From assembly GCF_005503365.1 (NCBI RefSeq), contig NZ_SCML01000039.1, forward strand, positions 1-58,063: 58,063 bases of DNA, in the 5' to 3' direction. The notes beneath the pieces are model-generated. The model ran no database searches, was not told where the DNA came from, and saw nothing but the letters and a program-made list of their open reading frames with translations. Below are positions 26,765-35,509 of the stretch, piece by piece. Origin of the DNA: Hydrogenophaga sp. 2FB. Its GTDB lineage: Bacteria > Pseudomonadota > Gammaproteobacteria > Burkholderiales > Burkholderiaceae_C. Positions within the stretch are counted from its first letter, which is position 1. Each line of letters opens with the position of its first letter. The translations under genes and the position numbers were made by a program.

Positions 26765-27682
26765 ATGCAAACACAGGAAAAACCCAAGCGGCTGCGCCGC
26801 TGCCAGCTGTCGGTCCCCGGATCGAGCCCGAAGATGATGGCCAAGGCCGCGGGCCTGGGCGTGGACTTTGTCTTTCTGGACCTGGAGGACGCCGTCGCGC
26901 CATCGGAGAAACGGCCCGCGCGCGCCAAGATCGTGGAGGCGCTCAACACGCTTGACTGGGGGCGCACCACGCGCTGCGTGCGCATCAACGACCTGACGAC
27001 AGAGTACGCCTACGAGGACATCATCGAAGTGGTGGAAGGCGCGCGCGAGAACCTCGACGTGATCATGCTGCCCAAGGCCATGAGCGCGTCCGACGTGCAG
27101 TTCGTGGACAAGCTGCTGTCCATGATGGAAAAGAAGCTGGGCCTGCGCAAGCGCATCGGCATCGACGTGTTGGTCGAAGAGGTCGAGGCCATGATGCGGG
27201 TCGAGGAGATTGCCGCTTCAACGCCTCGGCTGGAATGCCTGATCTTCGGCATGGGCGACTACTCGGCCAGCCAGGGCGTGTCCATCCGCGACATCGGTGG
27301 ACCTACTGGGTATCCCGGCGATGTCTGGCACTACCAGCGGCACAAGATGACCATCGCCTGTCGCGCCAACCGCATCGATGCGGTCGACGGGCCTTATGGC
27401 AATTTCAACAACCCCGAAGGTTATGCGGAGGAGTGTCGGCGCGCCATGATCCTGGGAATGGTCGGCAAATGGGCCATTCATCCTTCCCAGGTGGAGATCG
27501 CGCAGCAACGCTTCTCGCCCTTGTCGGCCGAGGTCGAGCAAGCGCGCAACATGGTCAAGGCGTATGACGAAGCGCTGGCCCAGGGGTTGGGCGCCGTGCA
27601 GTACGAAGGCAAGATGATCGACATCGCCTCGGTGCGTGTCGTGCGCAACCTGCTCGCGCGGGCCGATCTGATCGGCATGTAA
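26765..27682 (+). CDS. HpcH/HpaI-CitE family lyase, malyl-CoA/citramalyl-CoA lyase-like
   Basis: This 305-residue TIM-barrel lyase resembles L-malyl-CoA/beta-methylmalyl-CoA lyases: RCQLSVPGS near the N-terminus, FLDLEDAVAP with E41-D42, a GMGDYSASQG metal-site loop, DGPYGNF and MVGKWAIHPSQVEIA. Such Mg-dependent enzymes split malyl-type CoA esters to acetyl- or propionyl-CoA and a 2-oxoacid. As the last step after the CoA-transferase, ACAD and MaoC enzymes, it would cleave a C5 intermediate. Strong AGGAGA site before the ATG at 26765; 34 bp gap to the CoA-transferase. Confidence 0.9.
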   Translation: MQTQEKPKRLRRCQLSVPGSSPKMMAKAAGLGVDFVFLDLEDAVAPSEKRPARAKIVEALNTLDWGRTTRCVRINDLTTEYAYEDIIEVVEGARENLDVIMLPKAMSASDVQFVDKLLSMMEKKLGLRKRIGIDVLVEEVEAMMRVEEIAASTPRLECLIFGMGDYSASQGVSIRDIGGPTGYPGDVWHYQRHKMTIACRANRIDAVDGPYGNFNNPEGYAEECRRAMILGMVGKWAIHPSQVEIAQQRFSPLSAEVEQARNMVKAYDEALAQGLGAVQYEGKMIDIASVRVVRNLLARADLIGM

Positions 27683-27742
27683 GGGCGGTAAACAACCGAT
27701 GCGCAGCATGTCGCGCCGCAGTCGCGCGACTCAGGAGACAAG

Positions 27743-28768
27743 ATGAAGACACCGTTCCCATCGCCGCCAGCACGCGGCGACATCTCTCGGCGACACGTGC
27801 TCGGCGCCACGCTGGGTGCCATGGGGTCCTGCTTGTGGAGTGGACCTTCCGCCGCACAAGGCTGGCCCACGCGGCCGATCCGGATCGTGGCGGCGCAGGC
27901 GCCAGGATCGTCCAACGACACGACAGCGCGTGCGCTGGCCGAGTACCTCGGCGCTCGATTGGGTGGGTCCGTGGTGGTGGAGAACCGCCCGGGCGGCATC
28001 GGCATGATTGCCGCCGACCATGTTGCACGCGCGGCGCCGGACGGCCACACGCTTCTTTTCGCGCTGCACAGCCAATTGGCACAGGCGCCGGTGCTGCTCA
28101 AGAAAGTGCCTCTGGACCCCGCCAGGGATCTGGTGCCGATCGCCGGGTTCGGTACGGGTGTGGCACCGATGGTGGTGAAGAAGGACCTGCCGGTGCGCAA
28201 CCTGCGCGAACTGATCGCGCTTGCGCGACAGCGACCGGTGAGTGTGGGCAACTTCAGCATCGGATCGGCCTGGCAGTTGATGATGAAGCAATTGCAAAAA
28301 CAAACGGGCGGGCAGTTCGACATCATCACCTACAAGGGCACGGGGCCGATGATCATGGACTTGCTGGCGGGCAACATCGACGTGGGTGCCGGCTCGCTGG
28401 CCGGGCTGAGCCCGGGCATTCAGCGCGGCGCGCTGCGCCCGATACTCGTCATCACCGGCGAGCGGGCCGAGGCGTTGCTGCCGGGGGTGCCGACCTGGGC
28501 CGACGAGGGCATCACGGGCAAGGCTTTCGGCAGTCTGCGCGAGTGCAACATGCTGCTCGGACCCGTGGGGCTGAACGAAGGCATCGCCGCTCGCCTGGCC
28601 ATGCTCGCGCGGGAGAGCGCGACGCAGTCCGAGAGCATGAAACGGGTTCTGGCCCAGTTGGGCGCTGACCGTCCGCCATGGGTGGGCGCCGACCTCAGGG
28701 CTTTCATCCAGGACGTCTGGCCCGCCTACCAGTCGATGACGCGCGAACAGGGATTGACCGCGGAGTAG
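27743..28768 (+). CDS. Bug/TctC-family periplasmic solute receptor, Tat-type signal
   Basis: This 341-residue receptor has a twin-arginine-like leader (SRRHVLG at residues 15-21, then a hydrophobic stretch) and probable cleavage after A38. The mature part starts WPTRPIRIVAAQAPGSSNDTTARALAEYL and has VENRPGGIG, as in other tricarboxylate-receptor proteins. Ligand is probably a carboxylate linked to the upstream C5 module or the downstream thiolase-like pair. AGGAG precedes the ATG at 27743. No permease genes are adjacent. Confidence 0.92.
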   Translation: MKTPFPSPPARGDISRRHVLGATLGAMGSCLWSGPSAAQGWPTRPIRIVAAQAPGSSNDTTARALAEYLGARLGGSVVVENRPGGIGMIAADHVARAAPDGHTLLFALHSQLAQAPVLLKKVPLDPARDLVPIAGFGTGVAPMVVKKDLPVRNLRELIALARQRPVSVGNFSIGSAWQLMMKQLQKQTGGQFDIITYKGTGPMIMDLLAGNIDVGAGSLAGLSPGIQRGALRPILVITGERAEALLPGVPTWADEGITGKAFGSLRECNMLLGPVGLNEGIAARLAMLARESATQSESMKRVLAQLGADRPPWVGADLRAFIQDVWPAYQSMTREQGLTAE

Positions 28769-28811
28769 CCGCGCGACGGCGCAACACCTCCCTTGTGGAG
28801 AAAGGAACCCG

Positions 28812-29981
28812 ATGAGCATCAAGAGACGCGCCTGCATTGCGGGCGCTTACGAACACCCCCTCCGGCTGGCGCCGGACAAGACGGTGGCCCAGCTGCATGC
28901 GGAGTGCGCCAAGGGCGCGCTCGAGGACGCGGGCCTCACGCTGCAGGATGTGGATGGCTACTTCTGCGCGGGCGACGCGCCGGGGCTGGGCGCCGTCAAC
29001 ATGGTGGACTACCTGGGACTGCAAGCGCGCCACGTGGACTCGACGGAGACGGGCGGATCGTCCTACCTGGTGCATGTTTCCCACGCCGCACAGGCGATTG
29101 CGGCCGGGAAGTGCAATGTCGCGTTGATCACCCTGGCGGGACGGCCACGCAGCGAGGGCTCCAGTGGACTGGTTCCACGGGCCTCCAGCGCCGCCACACC
29201 CGACGTGCCCTACGAGCTGCCCTACGGCCCGCTCACACTCAACATGTACGCGATGGTGGCGGCGCGCCATATGCACGAGTTCGGCACCACCAGCGAGCAA
29301 CTGGCGTGGATCAAGGTGGCGGCGGCGGCGCACGCGCAGCACAACCCCCATGCCATGTTGCGCGCACCCGTGACGGTTGAGGACGTCATGAACTCTCCGC
29401 TGCTGTCGGACCCCCTGCGCCGCCATGACTGTTGCGTGGTGAGCGACGGCGGTGGCGCGCTGCTCGTGGTGCGCCCCGAGATCGCGCGCTCGCTCAAGCG
29501 GCCGGTGGTGCAGGTGCTGGGCGCGGGCGAAGCGGTCAAGGGGCAGCGCAACGGCCAGGTGGACCTGAGCTACTCCGGTGCGGTGGTTTCCGGCCCACTG
29601 GCTTTCGAGGAGGCTGGCGTCAAGCCGTCCGACATCCAGTACGCGTCGATCTACGACAGCTTCACCATCACCGTGCTGATGCAGCTGGAGGATCTGGGCT
29701 TCTGCAAGAAGGGCGAGGGCGGTCGCTTTGTCGCCGATGGCAACCTGATCTCTGGCGTCGGCAAGCTGCCTTTCAACACCGATGGCGGCGGCCTGTGCAA
29801 CAACCACCCGGCCAACCGGGGCGGCATCACCAAGGTGATCGAGGCCGTGCGGCAGTTGCGCGGCGAGGCGCACCCGAAGGTCCAGGTTCCCAACTGCACG
29901 CTGGCGCTGGCGCAAGGAACCGGTGGGCAACTGGGTTCCCGCCACGGCAGCGCGACCCTGATTCTTGAACGAGAGGCCTGA
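28812..29981 (+). CDS. Thiolase-fold protein lacking the catalytic Cys (Ltp2-like, candidate retro-aldolase)
   Basis: This 389-residue protein belongs to the SCP-x thiolase superfamily but lacks thiolase chemistry. Where the local thiolases have NNNCATGSS it has DSTETGGSS, with E79 at the Cys position. Their HDCF is Y281-DSF here, and GHPxGATG becomes NNHPANRGG. Loss of Cys with gain of a Tyr in this motif is typical of the Ltp2 aldolases of steroid side-chain degradation, which work only with a DUF35 partner. Exactly such a partner is encoded 3 bp downstream. A carbon-carbon lyase on a 3-hydroxyacyl-CoA is the best guess. Confidence 0.87.
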   Translation: MSIKRRACIAGAYEHPLRLAPDKTVAQLHAECAKGALEDAGLTLQDVDGYFCAGDAPGLGAVNMVDYLGLQARHVDSTETGGSSYLVHVSHAAQAIAAGKCNVALITLAGRPRSEGSSGLVPRASSAATPDVPYELPYGPLTLNMYAMVAARHMHEFGTTSEQLAWIKVAAAAHAQHNPHAMLRAPVTVEDVMNSPLLSDPLRRHDCCVVSDGGGALLVVRPEIARSLKRPVVQVLGAGEAVKGQRNGQVDLSYSGAVVSGPLAFEEAGVKPSDIQYASIYDSFTITVLMQLEDLGFCKKGEGGRFVADGNLISGVGKLPFNTDGGGLCNNHPANRGGITKVIEAVRQLRGEAHPKVQVPNCTLALAQGTGGQLGSRHGSATLILEREA

Positions 29982-29984
29982 ACC

Positions 29985-30386
29985 ATGACCACCATTTTCC
30001 AGGACCGTCCCTTGAAGGCCCCGATGGTTGACGCCGCCACCGAAGCCTTCTGGCGCGGCGCGGCCGAGGGCCGATTGCTCATCAAGCAGTGCACGGCTTG
30101 TGGCAAGCCCCACTGGTACCCGCGCTCCCTGTGTCCCTACTGCATGTCCGAGCGCCTCGAGTGGCGACCGAGTGCGGGCCTCGGCACGATCTACAGCGTC
30201 AGCGTCACGCGCCGCGCGGGGCCAACGCCCTACGCCATTGCCTACGTGCGCCTGGATGAAGAGGTGACGCTGCTGACCAACATCGTCGATTGCGACCTGG
30301 ACAGCCTGCGCATCGGCGACCGCGTCAAGCTGTGCTTCAAGCCGGCCGAGGACGGCCAGCCGATCCCGATGTTCACGCCGGACTGA
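29985..30386 (+). CDS. DUF35 OB-fold/zinc-ribbon protein, partner of the thiolase-like protein
   Basis: This 133-residue DUF35 protein has a rubredoxin-like zinc ribbon formed by C36, C39, C50 and C53 (CTAC...CPYC), followed by an OB-fold domain (GTIYSVSVTRRAG, YAIAYVRLDEEVTLLTNIV, IGDRVKLCF). DUF35 proteins bind acyl-CoA and form complexes with thiolase-fold enzymes, for example archaeal HMG-CoA synthase or the Ltp2-ChsH2 aldolase. It is encoded 3 bp after the thiolase-like gene and is the last gene of the plus run; a strong hairpin follows. Confidence 0.92.
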   Translation: MTTIFQDRPLKAPMVDAATEAFWRGAAEGRLLIKQCTACGKPHWYPRSLCPYCMSERLEWRPSAGLGTIYSVSVTRRAGPTPYAIAYVRLDEEVTLLTNIVDCDLDSLRIGDRVKLCFKPAEDGQPIPMFTPD

Positions 30387-30407
30387 CGCGTCCGTCGCAG
30401 GTGACGC

Positions 30408-30445
30408 AACAACGCCCCTCGCCGGAAACGGCGAGGGGCGTTGTT
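30408..30445 (+). terminator. Strong hairpin terminator with GAAA tetraloop
   Basis: Arms AACAACGCCCCTCGCCG and its exact complement form a 17-bp stem closed by a GAAA loop. The downstream tail TTGTTGTTGAGG is only moderately T-rich. It lies between the convergent DUF35 gene (ends 30386) and Bug receptor gene (ends 30499), so it can stop transcription from both sides. Confidence 0.8.
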
Positions 30446-30498
30446 GTTGAGGGAGGATGGAACGGGGCCGTCCGCCTGGCGGCACGGCCCGATGACGC

Positions 30499-31482
30499 TC
30501 AGTCCAGCTTGACCTTGGCGCGCTGGATGATCGCGGCCCAGCGTGGCCGGTCGCGTTCCAGCATCGCCGCCATCTCCTCCGGGGTGCTGCCCATGGGGCG
30601 CGAGCCGTTCTCGGCGAAGTAGCTCAGCAACTCGGGGCTGTGGATCTGGGCGGCGATGGCCTGTGAGAGCTGCTTGATGATGGGGGCCGGCGTGCCGGCG
30701 GCCACGAAGATCGCCGCGAAGCCGTTGGCCTCGAAGCCGGGGTAGCCCTGCTCGCCCAGCGTGCGCAGCTTCGGCAGCGCGGGGTAGGGGTTGGTGCCGG
30801 CGTTGGCCAGGTAACGCAGCTTCTCGTTCTTCAGCTGGCCCTTCGCGGTGGAGCCGTCGACGAAGGCGGCATCGATCTGACCGCCAGCGAGGTCGGCCAT
30901 CGCCGGCGCCGCGCCCTTGTAGGGCACATGGAGAACGTCGATGCCGGTGCTCATCTTGAGCCACTCGATGTTGAGGTGCGAGGTGGTGCCGTTGCCATAG
31001 GAGGCGATGGACAACTGGCCCGGCTTGCTCTTGGCCAGCGCGACGAATTCGGCCACGGTGTTCACACCCAGCTTCGAGGAGGCAATGAAGACGTCCGCGC
31101 CCTGTCCCAGGATCGAGACCGGCGCGAGGTCGCGCGCGAAGTCCACCGGCAGCGACGACATCAGCAGCGGCAGCTGGAGGGTGGACGTGAAACCCAGGTA
31201 CAGCGTGTGACCGTCCCGCGGTGAGGACAGAACCGACTGGGCCGCGATGATGCCCGAACCACCAGGGCGGTTGTCGACCACGATGGACTGACCCAGCGCG
31301 GTGCCGAGGCCGACGGACAACTTGCGCGCCAGGAGATCGGTCGCACCGCCGGGAGGGGCTGGAACGATCAGGCGCAGGGGCTTGCTGGGGAACGTTGCCT
31401 GCGCGTGCGTGAACAACGGCGCCAGGGATGCCGCAGCGGAAAGCGCGGACAGCAACAGCGCGCGGCGGTGGATGGTGGGCAT
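30499..31482 (-). CDS. Bug/TctC-family periplasmic solute receptor
   Basis: This 327-residue receptor has a Sec-type leader with cleavage probably after A27 (FTHA|QA). The mature N-terminus is FPSKPLRLIVPAPPGGATDLLARKL, with VDNRPGGSG and a YKGAAPAMADLAGGQIDAAF segment, both typical of Bug receptors. It ends a four-gene operon with an acyl-CoA ligase, an ACAD and an SDR, so its ligand is probably the acid that the ligase activates. Confidence 0.93.
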   Translation of the reverse strand: MPTIHRRALLLSALSAAASLAPLFTHAQATFPSKPLRLIVPAPPGGATDLLARKLSVGLGTALGQSIVVDNRPGGSGIIAAQSVLSSPRDGHTLYLGFTSTLQLPLLMSSLPVDFARDLAPVSILGQGADVFIASSKLGVNTVAEFVALAKSKPGQLSIASYGNGTTSHLNIEWLKMSTGIDVLHVPYKGAAPAMADLAGGQIDAAFVDGSTAKGQLKNEKLRYLANAGTNPYPALPKLRTLGEQGYPGFEANGFAAIFVAAGTPAPIIKQLSQAIAAQIHSPELLSYFAENGSRPMGSTPEEMAAMLERDRPRWAAIIQRAKVKLD

Positions 31483-31503
31483 GGCTTGTCTCTCCTGGTT
31501 GAA

Positions 31504-33243
31504 TCAGTTGGGTTGTGTCTGAAACGGTGTGCCGCCGAGCTCCTGCTCCTGGAGCTCGCGCCACGCGATCTTTCCGGTGGCCGATTTGGGCAGGCGGGGC
31601 ACGATGTCGATCAGCCGGGGGGCCTTGTAGCTGGCCATGTGCTCCCGGCACCAGCCCAGGAGCTGCTCAGGGGTGTCTGTGCTGCCGGGCTTGAGTGCGA
31701 CCACGGCCTTGACGGTTTCGCCGCGGTGGTCGCTGCGGGCAGCGATCACGCAGGCTTCAAGAATCGCGGGATGGCCGTTGAGCACGCTTTCGATCTCTGC
31801 GGGCCACACCTTGTAGCCCGAGGCATTGATCATTCGCTTGAGGCGGTCGCGCATGAACAGGTAGCCGTCTTCGTCCGCGCTGGCCAGATCGCCCGTGCGA
31901 AAAAAGCGCTTGCCATCGATGACCACGAAGGCCTCCGCGTTCGCCGCGGCGTTGTTCCAGTAGCCCAGCATCACCTGCGCGCCGTGGACGACGATCTCGC
32001 CCACTTCGCCCGCGGCCACGGGTGACAAGGTCTCAGGGTCCACCAGCCGGGCATCCACGCCGAAGGTGGGCACGCCCAGGCAGTTCCGCTTGGGGCGGTG
32101 CAGTGGATTGACACACAGGAAGGAGGCCGATTCGGTCATGCCGTAGCCTTCGATGTACTCAAGGCCGTAGCGGGTCTTGAGCATGTCGACGATGGCCTGC
32201 GGCGTGGCGGCGCCGCCTCCGGTGGCCAGGGTCACGCTGCTCAGGTCCAGTTCATCCGCGCCTGGCTGAGCGAAGAAGTCCACCAGCATCGTGGGCAGAG
32301 CACCCCACAGCGTGACGCGGTGGCGCTGGATCAGGGTGGCGGCGGTTTCACGGTCCCAGCGCGGCATCATGACCACGGTGCCGCCCGCGTAGATCACCGC
32401 GTTGATGCCCTGCAGGCCCAGCAAGTGGAACAGGGGAGCGGCCGAGAGGATCGTGGTTTCGGCGTTCGTGCGGCGCCACAGCGCGGACCCCACGGACGAG
32501 GTCATGACCGTGCGGTGGGTGTGCACGCAAGCCTTGGGCGCGCCAGTGGTGCCCGAGGTGTAGGGCAGCATGCAGAGATCGTCGGGGCCTGCCAGCGCCG
32601 CCGCGGGAACGCGGTTCTGCGCCCGCGCGGTGTCCCAGCGCTCGCAGCCCTGCGGCAGCTGCCCCGGGTCGGCGCGCTGGCGCACCCACTCCGGCACCTT
32701 CAGGCCGGCGTCGTCATCGCCCAAGGCATCCCCATAGGCATGCACGAGCACATGCCTCAGCGCGGTCTTTCCGAGCAACGGGGCGATCTGGGGCAGCAGC
32801 TCCTGGGCGGCGAAGGCCGCCACGGCGCCGCTGTCGCTCAGGATGTGCTCGACCTCGTCCGTGAGCAGCATCGCATTGATGGGCACGAAAACCGCATCGG
32901 CGCGCAGGATGGCCAGGTAGGCGATGACGAACTGCGGACAGTTCTGGCTGAACACGGCCACACGATCGCCGCGCCGAACACCGCCAACCTGTTGCAAATG
33001 ACCGGCCATGGCGTCCACATCGGCCAGCAGTTGTGCGTAGGACAGTGCTCGGCCGAAGAACTGGATGGCTGTCTTGTCGGGAAAGCGCCGGGCGGAGACC
33101 TCCAGGTTGTAGGCCACGGTGGTGGCGGGAATATGGACCTGGCGCGGCAAGCCCTGGCGCGCGTGCTTCGGGTCCAGCGTCAACGCGCCAACAGGCCTCT
33201 CGATCACGCCCTCGGGCGTGGGGTAGGGGTGGGGAATGGTCAT
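31504..33243 (-). CDS. AMP-forming acyl-CoA ligase
   Basis: This 579-residue ANL-superfamily enzyme has the P-loop YTSGTTGAPKACVHTH at about 228-243, YGMTESAS, FFRTGDLASADEDGYLFMRDRLKRMINASGYKVWPAEIE, and the C-terminal catalytic Lys in KSATGKIAWREL. It forms an acyl-CoA from a free carboxylic acid, ATP and CoA. The start ATG at 33243 follows GGAGACAACC; another ATG 30 bases upstream has a poorer site. It lies 21 bp before the Bug receptor and 41 bp after the ACAD. It is the only AMP-forming ligase in the window. Confidence 0.93.
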   Translation of the reverse strand: MTIPHPYPTPEGVIERPVGALTLDPKHARQGLPRQVHIPATTVAYNLEVSARRFPDKTAIQFFGRALSYAQLLADVDAMAGHLQQVGGVRRGDRVAVFSQNCPQFVIAYLAILRADAVFVPINAMLLTDEVEHILSDSGAVAAFAAQELLPQIAPLLGKTALRHVLVHAYGDALGDDDAGLKVPEWVRQRADPGQLPQGCERWDTARAQNRVPAAALAGPDDLCMLPYTSGTTGAPKACVHTHRTVMTSSVGSALWRRTNAETTILSAAPLFHLLGLQGINAVIYAGGTVVMMPRWDRETAATLIQRHRVTLWGALPTMLVDFFAQPGADELDLSSVTLATGGGAATPQAIVDMLKTRYGLEYIEGYGMTESASFLCVNPLHRPKRNCLGVPTFGVDARLVDPETLSPVAAGEVGEIVVHGAQVMLGYWNNAAANAEAFVVIDGKRFFRTGDLASADEDGYLFMRDRLKRMINASGYKVWPAEIESVLNGHPAILEACVIAARSDHRGETVKAVVALKPGSTDTPEQLLGWCREHMASYKAPRLIDIVPRLPKSATGKIAWRELQEQELGGTPFQTQPN

Positions 33244-33284
33244 GGTTGTCTCCGATGTATTTGTTCTGGTCATGCCCCGTTGGT

Positions 33285-34517
33285 TCAGAAGCTCACGTCG
33301 CCCTCGAGCAGCCGCCGCGCGATGGTCCGGCGCTGGATCTCGGAGGTGCCATCCGGAATGCGCAGCGTGCGCGCCCAGCGGTAGGCGGTTTCCAGCCGCA
33401 GTTCGTTGGTCAGTCCCATGCCACCGTGGATCTGCATGCAGCGATCGATGACGCGCCCCACCATCTCGGTGGCCGAGGCCTTGACCATCGACACTTCCTT
33501 GACGGGCGAGCGTCCCTGGTCCACCAACCAGGCGCAATGCTGGATCATCGACTTGGCCGCATAGATGTCCATCGCGCACTCGGCGAGCATGATCTGCACG
33601 GCCTGGTGCTCGGCAATGGGACGGCCGAAGGTCTTGCGGACCTTGGCGTAGGCCAGCGCCTGATCCAGCCCCCAGCGTGCGATGCCGACGCAGGAGGCCG
33701 CCATGCCGAGCCGTCCGGCATTCACACCATCGAGCGCGACCGAGAGCCCCTGGTCGACGGGGCCCAGGCGGTGGCTGTCGGGCACGCGCACCTGGTCGAG
33801 CGTGACGATGCCGATCTCCGCGCCCTGGTGACCCATGATCGGAATGAGGCTGGGCACCGAGAAACCCGGTGTGCTGGTGGGCACGAAGAAGCCGGTGATG
33901 CCCCCGCGGTGGGTGCGCAGCTTCTCCTCGTCCGTGACGGCGAAGACCATCGCGTAGTCCGCATACGGGGCGTTCGTGATCCATTGCTTGGTGCCGCTGA
34001 TCACCCAGTGATCACCGTCGCGCGTGGCGCGTGTGCGCGTGCCGAAAACATCCGAGCCAGCGTCGGGCTCGCTCAGGCAGAAGCACATCGTCTTCTCGCC
34101 GCTGGCGAGGCTGTCGCGGTAGATCTCCAGCACGTCCTGGCGCAGGTGCCGAAGCACCGGCGAGAGGCCGTTCGTGAACGAGGAGGGCAGCACCACGGTG
34201 TGTACCAGATGCCGCTTCGGCCCGGTATGCGCATTGAGTTGCTCTTGCACGTAGACGGCCGCCTGTGCGCCCATGCCGCCACCGCCGAGCGATTCGGCGG
34301 CCAGTGCGGTGTAGAAGCCGAGCTCGGCCGATCGCATGCGGACCTGTTTGCGCAGCGCCAGCACCGCATCGGTGTAGCGGCCGTTGGCGTCGTACAGGTT
34401 GCGCTCATGGTCCAGCAGTGCGCGGTGTTCGTGTTCGAGTGGCGCGACCTCGCGGTCGATGAAGCGGATCAGCGAATCCGAGAAGCTGACCCATTCGCCG
34501 GGGACGGTGAAATCCAT
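33285..34517 (-). CDS. Acyl-CoA dehydrogenase (ACAD10/11-like)
   Basis: This 410-residue ACAD has FCLSEPDAGSDVFGTRT, GTKQWITNAPYADYAMVFAVT, RKTFGRPIAEHQAVQIMLAECAMDIYAAK, QIHGGMGLTNELRLETAYRWAR and IPDGTSEIQRR. The last motif has Asp-Gly where many ACADs have Glu-Gly, which places it near the ACAD10/11-type branch known for longer or hydroxylated acyl chains. It probably handles the acyl-CoA produced by the adjacent ligase; its electrons go to ETF. Confidence 0.9.
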   Translation of the reverse strand: MDFTVPGEWVSFSDSLIRFIDREVAPLEHEHRALLDHERNLYDANGRYTDAVLALRKQVRMRSAELGFYTALAAESLGGGGMGAQAAVYVQEQLNAHTGPKRHLVHTVVLPSSFTNGLSPVLRHLRQDVLEIYRDSLASGEKTMCFCLSEPDAGSDVFGTRTRATRDGDHWVISGTKQWITNAPYADYAMVFAVTDEEKLRTHRGGITGFFVPTSTPGFSVPSLIPIMGHQGAEIGIVTLDQVRVPDSHRLGPVDQGLSVALDGVNAGRLGMAASCVGIARWGLDQALAYAKVRKTFGRPIAEHQAVQIMLAECAMDIYAAKSMIQHCAWLVDQGRSPVKEVSMVKASATEMVGRVIDRCMQIHGGMGLTNELRLETAYRWARTLRIPDGTSEIQRRTIARRLLEGDVSF

Positions 34518-34529
34518 GGCCCGGCCTCC

Positions 34530-35450
34530 TTAGATGGGGTCCCACGCGAAGACCGCGCGCGAGCCCTCGAGTGGGACGAAGGAAGGCGCGAACGCCGGCT
34601 TCATGTGCTCTTCCAGCGCTTGAGGCGTCCAGCCCTCGCCGCGGTGCAGGGAACGCACCGGGCGCGGTTGGCTCATCAGGAAGACCTCGTTGCGGCGCAC
34701 CGCGAAGATCTGGCCGCTGATGCCGGCCGCGCGGTCGCTGGACAGGAAGACGGCCATGGGGGCGACGGTCTCGGGTGTCATGGTCTTGGCCTTGGCCAGG
34801 CGTGCGGCCTGGTCCGGTGTCTCCGGGATCGAGCCGACCATGCGGCTCCAGGCGAAGGGCGCGATGCAGTTGGAACGGATGTTGTGGCGCGCCATGTCCA
34901 TCGCAATGGAGCGGGAGAGGCCCGCAATACCCAGCTTTGCTGCGGCGTAGTTGGCCTGTCCCACGCTGCCGATCAGCCCCGAGGTGGACGTCATGTGCAC
35001 AAAGCTGCCGCTTTGCTGTTGGCGGAAGTGGGCGACTGCCGCGTGGCTCACGTTGAAACTGCCGAACAGATGCACGCGCAGCACCGCCTCGAAGTCCTCG
35101 TGCGACAGCTGGTGGAATATGTGGTCGCGCAGGATGCCCGCATTGTTGACAACGCAGTCGATCCGCCCGAAGGAATCGATGGCGGCTTCGACGATGCGGT
35201 CGGCGCCCGCACGCTCGGCGACACTGTCGCGGCTGACCACGGCGGCGCCGCCTTCGGCGCGGATCGTGTCGACGAGTTCCTGTGCGGGGTCCTCCGCGGA
35301 CGCCTGGCCGTCCACCATGGCGCCCACATCGTTGACCACGACGCTGGCACCGTGACGGGCCATCAGAAGCGCAATCTCCCGGCCTATCCCACGGCCCGCG
35401 CCGGTCACCACGGCAACTTTGCCGGCCAATACCCGTTCTTCATCCTTCAC
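34530..35450 (-). CDS. SDR-family hydroxyacyl-CoA dehydrogenase (MFE-2-like)
   Basis: This 306-residue SDR has TGAGRGIG at 16-23, a long beta-2 insert (NDVGAMVDGQASAEDPAQELV), NNAG, and YAAAK, much like the SDR at 3152-4093. The C-terminal extension beyond residue 230 (VFLMSQPRPVRSLHRGEGWTPQ) is also of the MFE-2 type. The start is a GTG at 35450, seven bases after AGGAG. Operator D lies 89 bp upstream. It heads the operon SDR, ACAD, ligase, Bug receptor. Confidence 0.88.
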   Translation of the reverse strand: MKDEERVLAGKVAVVTGAGRGIGREIALLMARHGASVVVNDVGAMVDGQASAEDPAQELVDTIRAEGGAAVVSRDSVAERAGADRIVEAAIDSFGRIDCVVNNAGILRDHIFHQLSHEDFEAVLRVHLFGSFNVSHAAVAHFRQQQSGSFVHMTSTSGLIGSVGQANYAAAKLGIAGLSRSIAMDMARHNIRSNCIAPFAWSRMVGSIPETPDQAARLAKAKTMTPETVAPMAVFLSSDRAAGISGQIFAVRRNEVFLMSQPRPVRSLHRGEGWTPQALEEHMKPAFAPSFVPLEGSRAVFAWDPI

Positions 35451-35509
35451 ATTCGTTCTCCTAAAGTAGTGAGACAGGATCACCGCGCAAGAGCGATGAA
35501 CCACCACCG

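Noticed and set aside
28812..29981. Calling this gene a third acetyl-CoA acetyltransferase
   Set aside because: The nucleophilic Cys and the His motifs conserved in the two other thiolases are missing, so a thiolase activity is not supported.
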